DNA of 64,000 bases, taken from Epiperipatus broadwayi (Eukaryota > Onychophora > Udeonychophora > Euonychophora > Peripatidae). Each line of letters begins with the position of its first letter. Positions within the stretch are counted from its first letter, which is position 1. Made by a program: the position numbers and the translations under genes. Below are positions 23,201 to 35,811 of this stretch, one piece after another. The DNA lies in contig JAQFVV010006341.1 of NCBI GenBank assembly GCA_028023455.1, positions 1,674,001 through 1,738,000 of the forward strand. Reading direction: 5' to 3'. Under the pieces are notes generated by a model. That model saw only the letters and a program-made list of their open reading frames with translations. It was not told the DNA's origin and did no database searches.

Positions 23201-23340
23201 TGGGATAGACTTGGGAAGTGGGCAATAGGGCGGAGTTCATGAGTATCCCTGACCTGTGTATCTCGTATATGATTGAACTCTAGGTACTTTTGCTTAAATG
23301 CTAATTCTTGTTAGATGAACATACAATTCTGACTGGTACA
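20214..23340 (+). mobile_element. Probable solo LTR related to element 2
   Basis: The 3' end aligns with the element 2 LTR end. Shared pieces are GGGCCGG...TGTTGTTTGT, TCTCGYRTATGRTTG, AGGTACTTTYGCYTA and a final TCTGACTGGTACA. A TATAAATA lies at 20770. It starts TGAAGCAC after ATAT and ends GGTACA before ATAT, but the flanks are (AT)n, so the duplication and the exact left boundary are uncertain. At 3.1 kb it is longer than the other LTRs. No second copy or internal region is attached. Confidence 0.6.
20770..20777 (+). promoter_or_regulatory. TATA box in solo LTR
   Basis: TATAAATA about 556 bp after the proposed LTR start, close to the position in element 2 (575 bp). Confidence 0.4.
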
Positions 23341-23350
23341 ATATATATAT

Positions 23351-26300
23351 ATTCTGACCTGTAACTATGCATCTTCACTTCCAGATAATATGTGATATAA
23401 AATAAAACGGGTTCTATCTCAGTTAATAATTAACAACTAAAATATTCAGCATTAAAACTAAAATATTTTACTAGCTCAAATTTAAAATACGAATAAGGTT
23501 CAATTTATAAAATAAATTAAATAAATATTTAATATTTTCATGAGACTTGAAGTGAAAATACAGGTGACAAGATAGATTACATTGAGCCAATATCCCACAG
23601 GATACTACCTCAATGGCATAAGAACACTATCCCCCCTTTATTACTAGTTCAAATAACAAACTCATAGTATTCTTACGACTTTAATAACTTCTACTCACTA
23701 AGATTAAACTAATAATTAAATTTTAAGCTTCTATTTAATAATCTAGCTCAATAAAATAATCTCAGGTTCATAAAGTCTATTCTAAGTTAATTAAAAAATA
23801 CGGTAGTAAAATATGAGAAGGGATTTTATGTCATAATCTACTACACTTAAACTAATAATAATAAATAACAATAATAATATTCTTCATTGTTTAATTACTA
23901 CTGGATATCTTTTCTTTTCGTTATATTTTTATTACCATAATAAAATAATTTTATATAATCTTTTACCTTCATGTAATAATATAATAAATACGTGGTAGCA
24001 TATGATAATCTGATAAACAAAATATGTGTGGCAACTGATAGCATATAATTTAATATGATATTGTGATAACTGATTTATGACCAATAAAATAATGTAAGAT
24101 TATGATTATTTAATTATAATGAATACCAATAAAATATTTAAAATTCTTAAAATAATTCTCTATTTATCTTTTGTGCAAAATTATATATTTGTTTCAGTTA
24201 TTATGCATATATCGTGTTTTCATGCAGCGATGTGGAGAAATAAATAACTCGGACACAAAATTTTTGAAATAACAAAATTTAACAAAGTTTATTACTAACA
24301 ACAAATAAATAAACAATTTATTTACACTATTTACAGTGGATATCCTTAACTTTTTACTTTACAGTTTGATCTACCGGGTTATAAAAAAAATAATTTATAT
24401 TTCAATTATATTTTTATTTAGATTTAGGACAAAATTAAAAAAAAAAAATGTTACTATTTGGTTTCTCATTATGGTTAACTTATTACAAATATATTTATCT
24501 ACTTTATTAGCAACAGCATTTTATCCTTAATATTATTAAACTATCTTATTTTAAAAATTTATACTTAGAAAACATTCCATAGAAAACAAAATTTTATAAT
24601 GAGTATGGACTTCTCAAAATATAAAAAAAAATTTCATCTTGCAAAGTCAAAGATGTTACACAAAATATTATCCAAAATTCAGTACTAGATTTTAGTATTT
24701 ATTACACAATGTTTACTAATCATAATATATTCTTCTTTAAGTCTTACTTTAGTATGATATAAGTGTAATCATCAATATATTTCTGTTAATCAATAAATAA
24801 AAAATATACTATGCATATTGTTTACATAATTTACTTTGTACTATTGTATTTTAAAATATGCATTACTTATTTTTCTCTTAAAAAAAAAATAATACTAAAG
24901 CATTTAAAATTATTATCACTTTAAAGAAAATATCTTTGTTTAGATACTTTATTTTTAAAAAGTTTATATTTCATTTCCGAAATAAAATTCAAAATATATT
25001 CTATGATTCTTTTTTTTCCTTAGGATACTTTGGATCTTCAATTTTAAGTTATAATGTCCTATTCCTTCTAAGCAAATAAACCAATCTTATACAAAACGAT
25101 AGCATAACGTAAGTTCTAAATTATTTATCATTTCTCTTAAACATATCTAACTGAACGATGCAGTTACATGAAACAAAGATAGTGAAAACAGATGCATAGG
25201 ATTAAGGAAGAAAGCTAGAGTATTACTCTTAACATATCTCAAAATCATGGCACAGTGCGAAGAGGTATGACATTTACCTGCCTAATATCCTCTAGTACAG
25301 GGACGATGTTAAAGCTATTTCTTCAGCTTTATTAGAACATCAAATATTTAAAGAAATATAAACACTGTCCAAATAAAATGTGTATCAGTCATAGGGCTTT
25401 GTTAACTATGCTGATATTCACATAAAGACTAAATATTATTTCCATTCCTTATAACATCCTATTTCTTAAAACATCATCTTGGTTTCCTGTTCACTAAGTA
25501 CTTCCAAGCCACTATCTCAACATTACTTCTCAAGATTTTTCACATCTTACATTGATAAATAACTATCTGCATTTACAAAACAATAAATAAAATTCATTAA
25601 TAGTTAAACAATCTAGCTGTTCTACAAGAAAAGTCTGCTTACTTCATTATTCTATATGTCTAATCATATACAATCTACTTAGACAATATTTGAATATTCA
25701 ATAACATGAAAATTTTAAAAGAATCACATAATTATTTGTTATGTTGGATTATATCACTAATAAAAAAAAATAATAATAATCTTGTATGCGTATTTTTAAA
25801 TCAATCCTATCTCATAATGTTTTTTAAAATGTTGTATGAAATGCGGTACATATAAGTAAAAAAAAACTTTTATACTTCATTTTTACTATCCATAGATGAT
25901 CTAAAGAAAACACACAAAAAAAATATACATTATAAAATTATTAATAGTTATTATTATTACCAATAATCTTTATCTAGTCATCGTGTTCAGTAGGCTTCCT
26001 TTATCCACTTGAGCATTGCAGATATAAAAAAAAATTCACACCCATACACTTTATATTAAAATATTTTTAGCTAAATTATTAGATTGTTATATTCTAAAAT
26101 TTTAATATTAATAAATTAATGTTTTTATGTTTTTCCTAATCTTATATAAAAAAATTTAGATTTAAACTAGGTTAACAAAATAAAAAGAATCAAAACTATA
26201 ATTACATATTTTCTTGACGATAGTTCCTGATAAGTCCAAAATGCTTATTATTTTCTCTAGAGTTTTCCAAAAATGTTCTCCTCCAAGCGCGTTAAAGTTT

Positions 26301-28335
26301 AAAATAAAAATAATTATTAATCCATTTAATAAAATTTAGAAAATAATCCTTGATTTTAATTTTTAGGACGATAATATTAATTAATCCTGTGAAGCTTCTT
26401 AATCTTCTCTACCAATATTCTCTGTGTATCCGATGCATCAATCCATCTAATTTAACTTTAAAAATATTCGATAAACTTTTAAGTACTATTTGTATTTCCA
26501 TGGATCCATCTTTTATTCAACTATGTATTCACTTTTTTATATATGTTTCCTTCTTGATACATTTAAACTTTCGTTTGGTATTTTTTTTATAAATCTCTTT
26601 TAAAATAAAAAAACTTCAAGTACTTTTGAACAAATCTTTTCTAAATACATTTTAAATAATTCTAAGAACGGATATTTTAATATCAAAAATGCTTCTGTAA
26701 CATATTTTCCTGGGTTCTTTCTTTAATTTTTGAAAATATTTTTAAAAAAATGTTATCTTCAGAAAGGATATAACATTTTACTCCTTTGAATATCATATTA
26801 TATAAAATAATTCATGCAATATATAATTATCTTATTACCATTTAAAAAATAAATCTTGGACAAGCTTATAAATAATACATTTCAATACATTTTTTAGACT
26901 CCGTATAATGTCCGAGCTGTGGTTTTTTTATGTACCAAAACAGTTCTTCGGTGAAATATTAATAAAGCTGTATCAATAAATATTCCAAACATTTTTTCAG
27001 CATTACAACTTATATCCATTTTATTTCGTAGTATATCCATCCTTTATTGCGAAGCTTAGGTTAAATTTTTAGATAAAATACGACTGGTAAGTACTTTAAA
27101 AATTAGAAAATCATTTCCACAAAGTTTCTAAATTATTATATTTTAAAACTCTCTTTTGCAAAAAATACTTTTTAAAAATTATCAATTATTTTTTTTGCAA
27201 ATAAAACGATAAGAAAGTACTAAAAAAAATTGACTAAATAAAAATTTTAAAAATACTATCTTTTTGATAGTAATAATTTACCTTTCTCCGGTTTCAATAC
27301 ATTATTAATCTCCCCTTATACCCCCGTGCAATTCATATTTATAGTCTGTAAGAATATCTATTCCTATTGGTTAATTCTTACTTTAGCTTGAGAACAAATT
27401 TACATATTTTCAATTTATAGCAGAATTATATTTCAAAATCAGAAATTATGACGTAATGAACTTAAAATATTATTTAAAATATCACTTTTAAATAAATTAT
27501 TATTTTATTAAAACTATTTAAACATTTAAAACAACTTTTAAAATAATTTTAATAACCTATTCCATTTTTTTTTTAATATTCAATTTATTGTTTTTATTTA
27601 AATAAAATATTTAATTTTTATTATAACTGTATTCGTCTTTATGATACTATTTAAAACATTACATCATTTAAATATGCAATAACGACAGTTAACTTAATAT
27701 TTATTATTATTTGCTTTTATGATAGGCAATAATTCTATAATATAACTTTTAAAATATTTTAAACTTTGTTATTAATTCAAACACGCGTGTGTGTGAACGT
27801 ATGTAATATACAAGTCACATGATCAATAACTTTGACAGATGATTTTCAATCTATTTCTCTGCCCAGATTTATAAAATTGATACACTTATTATATTATATA
27901 AAATAATTATAAAAAATTTGGAAGAATAATTTAGAAAATATAGAACTAGATATAATTTTCACCATCACAAAATTTATTTTTAAAAATATACTATATTAAT
28001 TTTGACTATTTAAATATGATTACAAATTTAAACATAGCATTTATTAACTATAAGTTTTAAACTATTAAAATCGAATTTATTAAATATACTTTTAATTTTT
28101 ATAGCTGTGTTATTTAATATGGCCAGCTTTTACAACCATATGAAACAATATTTTAAACTTTACATAACTATTTTTTAAGTGATTTTATATACTACGTATT
28201 CTCTTTAGCTTCAAATTGTACTTTAAAGATATAATTGACTTACTATAATTACCATATTAAAAGAACATATTTTAAATTTAAAATTTTTAGTAATTGACTG
28301 TTATGAACTATTACCGACCTATAGAAAAGGGCACA
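23351..28335. mobile_element. Coding-free unit of about 5 kb, family C copy 1
   Basis: Collinear with 32386-40300 (minus its insert). The block ATTACATTGAGCCAATATCC with ACCTCAATGGCATAAGAA is near 23577 and 32611. TATGGCCAGYTTT...CAACCATA is near 28118 and 40070. The end GACCTA...GGGCACA is followed by an AT run. The interior is extremely AT-rich, without a credible ORF. TG/CA-type ends suggest a giant solo LTR, but a TIR element is not excluded. The first bases of this copy are diverged, so its start is approximate. Confidence 0.65.
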
Positions 28336-29214
28336 ATATATATATATGAAAATATTCCAGTACTTATCACTAGCTGAAAATTAAATTGAAAGTATTCAAA
28401 TCCTCCTTCAAACATTATATTTTATCAACACTTTCTGTAAATAAATACAAATCTGAACTTCAAACAGCTGACTCAAAAGGATATCTCTTGAATCATTTGC
28501 TGCAAATGATGGTATATATTTCAATTCTTATTTTGGGTTTGAATTAAGACTGAGTGTATTGCTTTATTATTATACCCATTAGTTAATAAGACATTGCTTA
28601 CATGATTTATTTTATCTTCCAGATTTGGATTAACTGAAAGAAGGGATTCAATATGGAGCTGTAGGCTGTTTAGTCAATGCTAAACTTATGGCATAATAGA
28701 AATCTAATCATCTGCACGATATATTTAAATGCTGTCATTATGATGCTTGCTCTGGCCTTAGAGTATCCTAAACATACAGGCTATCTATAAAATAACTTCT
28801 ATAAATGAAAGGAAAGGCCCTTGTGCCATCCAGAGAATTATCTGAATGACCAGACACAAACATATGCCCTCCCCTTCCATATAAATTAACCATTACTTCT
28901 CTAGAGCTAGCCCAAGATCATAAGGACATTAGGGACTGTGACTGAACAAGAGAAAATAAAAATGTATCTGCTTAATCTACCTTAATTTAAATAGTCTTGC
29001 TGCAATCATTTACAAATCCCTTAAAGCACAATACTAGGATGATTTCAAGTCACACATTGCCAATCATAGAACCTATAGCTTGAGGAATAAAAGCATTAAC
29101 ACTTCTTTTCTAACAATTTAATGAAAAGGTAGTGTTCTGTTCTATTGAGTCAGCTGCTTGAGGACGTTGATGCTAAGCAAAAACACATAGATATAACGTT
29201 TCCGGGCCAGCGAA
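28336..29214. other. Unassigned DNA between family C copy 1 and the tandem-repeat block
   Basis: Slightly less AT-rich than its surroundings. No exon, ORF or repeat end could be supported. Confidence 0.4.
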
Positions 29215-29970
29215 CTATTGACTTTATTTTTGGAATAGGAAATAAAAGTAAATTATATCACAATTTACACAAAATTAAAAAAATTTAAACCAAATATAAA
29301 AATGAAAGCCGACTTTTTGGACTTTTAGGTACTGTAATTAATCAGAGCTTTTTGTGTGTGTGTGTGTTGATAAAAAATTACGTTACTTTCTAATAGCAAA
29401 TAATAGTACATTAGAGACTTTTTTAGCCAGCAATTAATCAGAGACTGTCTTTTTTGGGTGTATGTGTGTGGATATCAAAAGTTGTGTTCCTTTTTTAAAA
29501 GAAAATAAGCGTGAATTTTTAGTCTTTCTGGGACATTAATTAATCAGAAACACTGTGCTTTGAAATCAAATTCAATTATATTATAACTTCCACAAAATTA
29601 ACCAAAAATTCAAACAAAATTTTTTAAATGAAAGCTGACTTTGACTTTTTGGATCAGTAATTAATCAGAGACTGACTTTTTTTTTGTGTGTGTGTGTCTA
29701 TATAAAAAGTTGTGCTTCTTTTTTAATAACAAATAATAGTAAATATAGTGGAGATTTTTTTGGACAGTAATTAATCAGAGATGGGCTTGTTTGGGTGTGG
29801 CTAGGAAAAGTTACGGTACTTTTCTAAAAAAAATAAAAATAAATTTTACCCCTTTTTTGAACAATAATTAATCAGACACTGTATTTTGGGGGAAAAGTAA
29901 ATTAGATTTGAATTTACCCATTAAAGTTAATAATTATAACAAAGTATTAAAATGAAAGCCAACTCTGATG
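29215..29970. repeat. Degenerate tandem array with higher-order structure
   Basis: AATTAATCAG recurs six times (near 29336, 29431, 29536, 29656, 29768 and 29866) at 95-120 bp spacing. Several copies are followed by a (GT)n run and AAAAGTT. A larger period of about 320 bp is marked by AAATGAAAGCYRACT near 29302, 29625 and 29953. No coding potential is seen. Confidence 0.8.
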
Positions 29971-31590
29971 TGTGGCAATTGCCAATTTTCAGAGTTCGAA
30001 GCAGGCATCTTACTTATCTCGGATGATTATTTAGACCTGATGAAATCAACACACCCTCACACAATACTGTAGTGAAAATAGACAACCCAACATTACACTA
30101 ATGGCAGCCAATGAAGACATTTTTCTGTACTTTTAGCATAGAAAGAAGTGACAGCGGTTGCCGGCAGCCGAGTAAATGGACTCTTTCTGTGTTTTATTGT
30201 AGAAAGAAGTTTATCAGCTAGGCTGTGGCCATGAAAATGGCATATTTTTAACAATTTATCTAGAAATAGTGCCATCAAGCGGCTGACATGACAGAACAGA
30301 AAAGATGTGACAATATGATAATTCCAAATCTGATACATTCTATAAAAAAATTTATATAGCAAGTAAGATTAACTCATCAGTTACTCTTACTAATTATTAA
30401 TTAGTCTTTACTTAAACAGAATGATTTATCTTTTCAATAATTAAAATTTGAAACATTTCATAGAAAAAGATAAAAAATTTGAGACAAACCAAGACCTTCT
30501 GTTTTTTATAACAATGGGAAGATCGTATACTTTTTGACAATTTTTGGAGGAAAATGAAATAAAAAAATATGTCAACAAAAAAAAAAAAACAAGTCAAAAT
30601 TATTTGCCAAACATTAATTATCATTTATCTTAAAATTTATCTCATACTCACTACAATACATTTTTACTATGAATTCATTCATTTAAATCCTTTTGTAGTT
30701 ATAATGTTCAGTTTCTTTCCTTTTAGTTTTTTTCTCTTGTTTTTTTTCAAATCAGGGTGGATTAACATAAGTTAAATTTATCCATTATTGGTATTAAAAG
30801 TTTTTCATTAACTTTTTTTGTAGTTGATAGCAATTTCCAAATTAACACAAATTCTATTTTATAATAATTTTCAGGTGATCCATTTTTCCATATAACTTGC
30901 AGGTCAGGTTAATACAGATTGACTTTATAATTTGCAGTCACAGACTGAATTGATTCATTTTCCAATATAATTTGCAGGTCAGGTTATCAGGCTGATGGAT
31001 TCATTTTGCTTTTGGATGGAATATAATGCATATTTTTACCAAGGTATTCCTTATTTTAATGAAACAGATTTGGTGATTCTCAGCTTCTAGCTATTTTTTC
31101 AAATTTATTTTAAGATTTTTTAAAACTAATAGTGAGGTTAATCTTTCTTCAGATGCAAAACCTAATTTCTGTTTTCTTCTACTCAGCTGTTACTGCTATT
31201 CTTTTACATGATGCAGATATAACAGCATCAACTCCCGATCAATAGATTTTATTGTTACAAAAAGGTTATTTCCCTTTTTTTTATTTTTAACTAAAAAGTC
31301 CAATTATAATTATTGAAATTCTTGTGTAATTTTTTCCCCTTTAACTCCCAAAAACAGTATAATCCTTTGATGACCCTTTCATTTAAACAACATTGTCTTT
31401 TAACTTAAAGAGAAAAGAAAAAATAACTTCAATTAATTAAAAACAACATTTCTTAATAAACAGTTCTTAAAATGTTATTTATTTCTCTCTTATTATTGTG
31501 TTTTTTAAAGTTAAAAACTAATAGATAAAATTACTAGAGTGAGGAAATAAATTTATTTATATATATATATTTCTCTTTTACAACTAACCT
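29971..31590. other. Unassigned AT-rich DNA with one short local duplication
   Basis: Short ORFs here are AT-rich and featureless. A local duplication around TTGCAGGTCAGGTTA lies near 30897 and 30974. Nothing else was recognised. Confidence 0.4.
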
Positions 31591-31905
31591 TCATCATCAT
31601 CAATCCACTGCAGGATGAAGGTCTCTCCAAGTTCAATCCATCTTTTCCTTTCTTTAGCTTCTCTTCTCCACATCACCCCTGCACACTTTCTTATTTCATC
31701 CATCCATATCACATGCGGTCTCTTTCTGGGTCTTTTACAATCTCTTGGAATCCAGTTTAAAATTTTAATTGTCCATCTGTTATCATCTCTTCTAACAATA
31801 TGTCCAGCCCAACTCCACTTCAGTCTTTTAATTTTTTCAATGAGGTTAGTAACACCTGTTTGTTCTCTTACCCATACATTGCGTTTTCAATCTCTTCTTA
31901 CCTTA
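31591..31905 (-). pseudogene. 3' fragment of an RTE-type LINE, antisense
   Basis: The reverse complement matches the last roughly 300 bp of the ORF at 47304-49313, including the C-terminal stretch (W.GHI.RRDDNRW, then CKRPRRRP) and the (GATGAT)n tail. On the + strand it appears as a tail of TCATCATCATC followed by AATCCACTGCAGGATGAAGG. It is a 5'-truncated copy with a frameshift near its far end. Confidence 0.85.
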
Positions 31906-32385
31906 ATAAACTATAAATGTTCATATTCTTATTATTTAAAAAATATGCAGAATTTTCATATTCTCACTTAAGGAATGTAAAATCTTTAAATAAGTTAATA
32001 ATTGTTATTATAAAATACATGGCAAAAATAATTCTCATTTTCCCATTCTAAATTTATTTGTTTTAATAATAAGATCTCATATGGACAATATATAAATGAT
32101 ACATGAATCTAGACACTATTACACATGCACATATATGTATACACATGAGTTTTATCAGTTACATGTTTATTTCATCTTTGCTTCTGTGCCTATGTAGATC
32201 AACTTTTATATGATCCAGACTTCTAGCTCTTTTTCTTTCTTTCTTAATAAAATAAGCAATTAATAATTTGTTTTCAAATATTTATTTTAATAATGATATT
32301 TATAAAGATAGGAAAACAAAGTACAATATTTAACTGAATTGGGTCACTTTACATTCATATGCAATACTTATATATATATATATAT
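31906..32385. other. Unassigned AT-rich DNA ending in an (AT)n run
   Basis: No feature is recognisable. The (TA)n run at 32370-32385 was the insertion site of family C copy 2. Confidence 0.4.
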
Positions 32386-32996
32386 TGTACCCTCACAACC
32401 GGGAAAATATAATAATAATAAAACAGGACTAGCTAAGATAAATGGTAATGCTAGGCTAAAATACATATAATCAATAATACAGATATCCTATGATACTGTC
32501 TACTATTAACTAGCTCTACCTAAATAAGAAATAATAATATGGTTTGGTTTTATAAAAATTAAATAAATAAAATATTAAAAATCATGAGACAATGGAGTGA
32601 AGTACAAGTAGTAAAGAATTACATTGAGCCAATATCCCACAAGATACAACCTCAATGGCATAAGAATACTATCCCCCCTATTATTTTAAATAATAATAAA
32701 TTCATGGATTCTTATGACTTTAAAATAATCAATTTGATATAATGCTAATAAATAAATCCTAATCTCTTTATTAAAATAATATGACTATAATAATCTCAGG
32801 TTCTTTAAACTAATTCTAATCAATTTATAATTTTCTGTAGTCAGGTATGATAAGGGATTTTGTATCACCCTCAACTACACCTAACTAATAATAATAACAA
32901 ATAATAATAATAATCTTCAATGTATAATCCTCAATCTTATCTACTTTTCCATGTTATAGTAATTATCAATAATAATAACAATAAGTAATATAATAT

Positions 32997-35811
32997 TGAA
33001 GCGGTCAGATCTAACTTCGATCCTAGCTTTATGATATCTCAACTATAGCATACTTCAAACCCTTGCACTAACTGTGAATTTCCAAATGCAATGGGACTTT
33101 ATACGTTCAATACATGCAAGTTTCAATTAAAACAGTATTATATAAACATGTGTTAAAAACAACTACTTTAATATTTAAACTAATCAATATTATAAATGAC
33201 TTCATGATAAAGTTATTCATGAAAAAATATATATATTATAACTGCATGGATTTTGTGTATGCATTTATGAATAGTTAAATATATATTCATTATAAAGTTT
33301 CATTGCGTCAGAACGTTTTATTTTTACTTTTACCAATTTGTTTAATTTTCAGTGATTAAAAGCTACATTCTTTCGATAAGCTTTCAGATCATCCTTTCCC
33401 AAAGACAATGGGAAATTTTTTATTAATTAGCAAAAAAATAATAATTTAAAATGTAAGGACAGTTCTTAATTAAAATCGTTTTTCAGATTTACAAATTCAT
33501 TTTCTAATTAGAAAATGAATTCAAAGTTAATGAGTTTGAAAGCCTTATCGAGGGAATGTATCTGAAATCAATTAACAAAAATTATAACTTTTGATAATGT
33601 AAGAAGCTTTAGCCTGAAGGCATCAAGAGTCAGAATAGGTGGGAAACCAGAGGATACGTATAAATAACTCAGAAAAATGTCAAGAAAGAAGAAGCCATAT
33701 TTTTTTAAGAGAACTTGCTACTAGAAGCTACATCCATTTAAATTATGAATCTTTATAGTGTGTCTTCATCATGGTGCATGGCTTACTTCGGGAATCTGAT
33801 TGCTGGGCCCGAAGTCCCCAGAAAATCTTCAATGTAGCTGCAAAGTAAACTTTTTCCACACCAATCGTGAGCTTCCAAAACCTGAAAGAAATTAATCCAA
33901 ATGCTATTCGTATAAGTTAAAATGCACGCCTACGTTTCTACCCAATCGGACTGTCGTGTAAACTAAGAAACCAACCACGGAAGGAATGGTAATATATTTC
34001 TTTAATGAACCGCAACTTTCTGGCCAGTTTCCGAACTTTACACCACCTTTTAAATTAACTACTGTAAAAGCTCTTTTCATTTTATGTCTTAATTTGTATA
34101 AGTAATTCTCTGTCTTAATCTCTAGTCTTTAAAATTAGTATTATGTTAACTTTCCTTTTCTTACGATGGCGGTTCATTTCACTAACTTTATTATATATTT
34201 ATTGAATGATTATTAAAATCATTTATTTTTGTTATATGCCAATAATATTTTAACTCGATAATCATCCCTTTCGTTAAACTTACCTCATGAAAATAATATA
34301 GTATTAAGTTTTATAGTAATTCTTGCCCACTAGAACTAATTTAATACAGTTCTATTAATTATCGAGTTGAAGAATTTATTAAATGTTTTCTATTTTTACC
34401 AATGGCTGATAATAATTATTAGCCCATTTTCTAACCTATGCTCCTGGCTATTTTATTGCATTCACAAATATTTATTTATTCATATTAATAATATTAAACT
34501 GTTTTGCTAAAGGTTGATAAAGGGAATAAAATGAATGTATTCTAATTTAAATTTTATACTTTTATATTAATATTCAGGGAGGGTATGATATTTAGGGTAT
34601 AATTAGCATGATTTTATAATTGCGTTAATCACTTTTTGTTAAAGCATGTTTGACTTTAATTTAACACGATCAGGTCCTTACATAGAGCATTCCTTATATA
34701 AATGGGTTTTATCACTTAAACGTGATGATTATTAAGTCATCATTTTCCGAACGTTGCTGTTGCGAGCCATCTCCTGCTTTGTAGGCTTGTCCTCAGTGAT
34801 ATTATTGGTAGTTTAATCGCATAGGAAGAAAGACTTCCTCCCTCGCTCGTAGTATATTTGGAACACCAAAGGTTCGCAGCTATGACCCAGTCTGGCTTTC
34901 CCTGTGTTCCATGGATCCTTCATAGGGCATAAAAGACTTGTCAAATAGAAGCCACCCTTCTATTTTTTCAAATCACCAACAAGCCATCATATCTTGTATT
35001 TGTTCTTAAGGCTCGTAAGTCATCAGTACCGTTATTTCTCACTTCCGATAAAGCCTGCTCGAATGCTCGTAAATCATAATGAATTGATTTTATTAAAGTC
35101 AAACAATTTCATATTCATTTATCATTAAATAAGTTCTTTGTTAAATATTAAAGTTATGCCCTAAATACTTATTTTGCTCTTTATGAATTGCTTTATGGAT
35201 GTGTAAAATAAATCTCACATCTTTAGTTTTAAAATTAGAATCATAATTTCTCTCCATGCCAAATATCTTTATTTACTTGTCAGGGCATAGACCTATATCA
35301 TCCTCCTGTAATTGCATATTGATTATTGGCATATAATAATGACTGCTATTCTTATTGTAAATTGTAAATCCCGTTTTTAAAGACTAGAGGTAATATATAT
35401 AATCTTAATCATGAACAATTTGATCAAAAATATTTACTCTTATTAAACATTTTATATAACACATTTGGTTTTTAACTTTCTTTATTATTTAATAACTATT
35501 TTAATATTAATGCTCGCTGTTTGTATTGGCAACCCAAACATACATATATGAATTGATTTATAAATATCCTTAGTTATTTTATTGTACGTTAGTAGAGTCA
35601 GATCAGGGGTCTCTAATCATCATCATCCATTGAGCTAGTTTCTTGGTGCATAGTCATGTACCGTCAACATATGTCCTCCATTGATTTGATCTGAGCTCAT
35701 GAGTTGGGTTTGAATTCAGTTTGGTCTTGGGTTTAATCCTTTGGTTTAACTGGGTTTGAATCTGGACCGTGGTTTAGGTTGTTGATGGATGTGGTGGTGT
35801 TGTCCAGTATA
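32997..35811 (+). mobile_element. Solo LTR related to element 1, inserted in family C copy 2
   Basis: Starts TGAAGCGGTCAGATC and ends CCAGTATA, corresponding to CCGGTACA of element 1 with decay of the final CA. It is flanked by ATAT at 32993-32996 and 35812-35815. Alignment to the element 1 LTR is visible at AATGCRCGCCTACGT (33922 versus 2463), at RGGCATWAARRCTTGTCAAA (near 34926 versus 3356), and at the double GGGTTTGAAT motif (35706 and 35752). Its 2815 bp and divergence mark an older relative, presumably left by LTR-LTR recombination. Confidence 0.85.
33659..33666 (+). promoter_or_regulatory. TATA box in solo LTR
   Basis: TATAAATA 662 bp into the LTR, in the same general place as in the other superfamily members. 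Confidence 0.4.

Noticed and set aside
30093-30362. 89-codon minus-strand ORF
   Set aside because: No domain, no conservation evidence, and AT-rich context; most likely a chance ORF.
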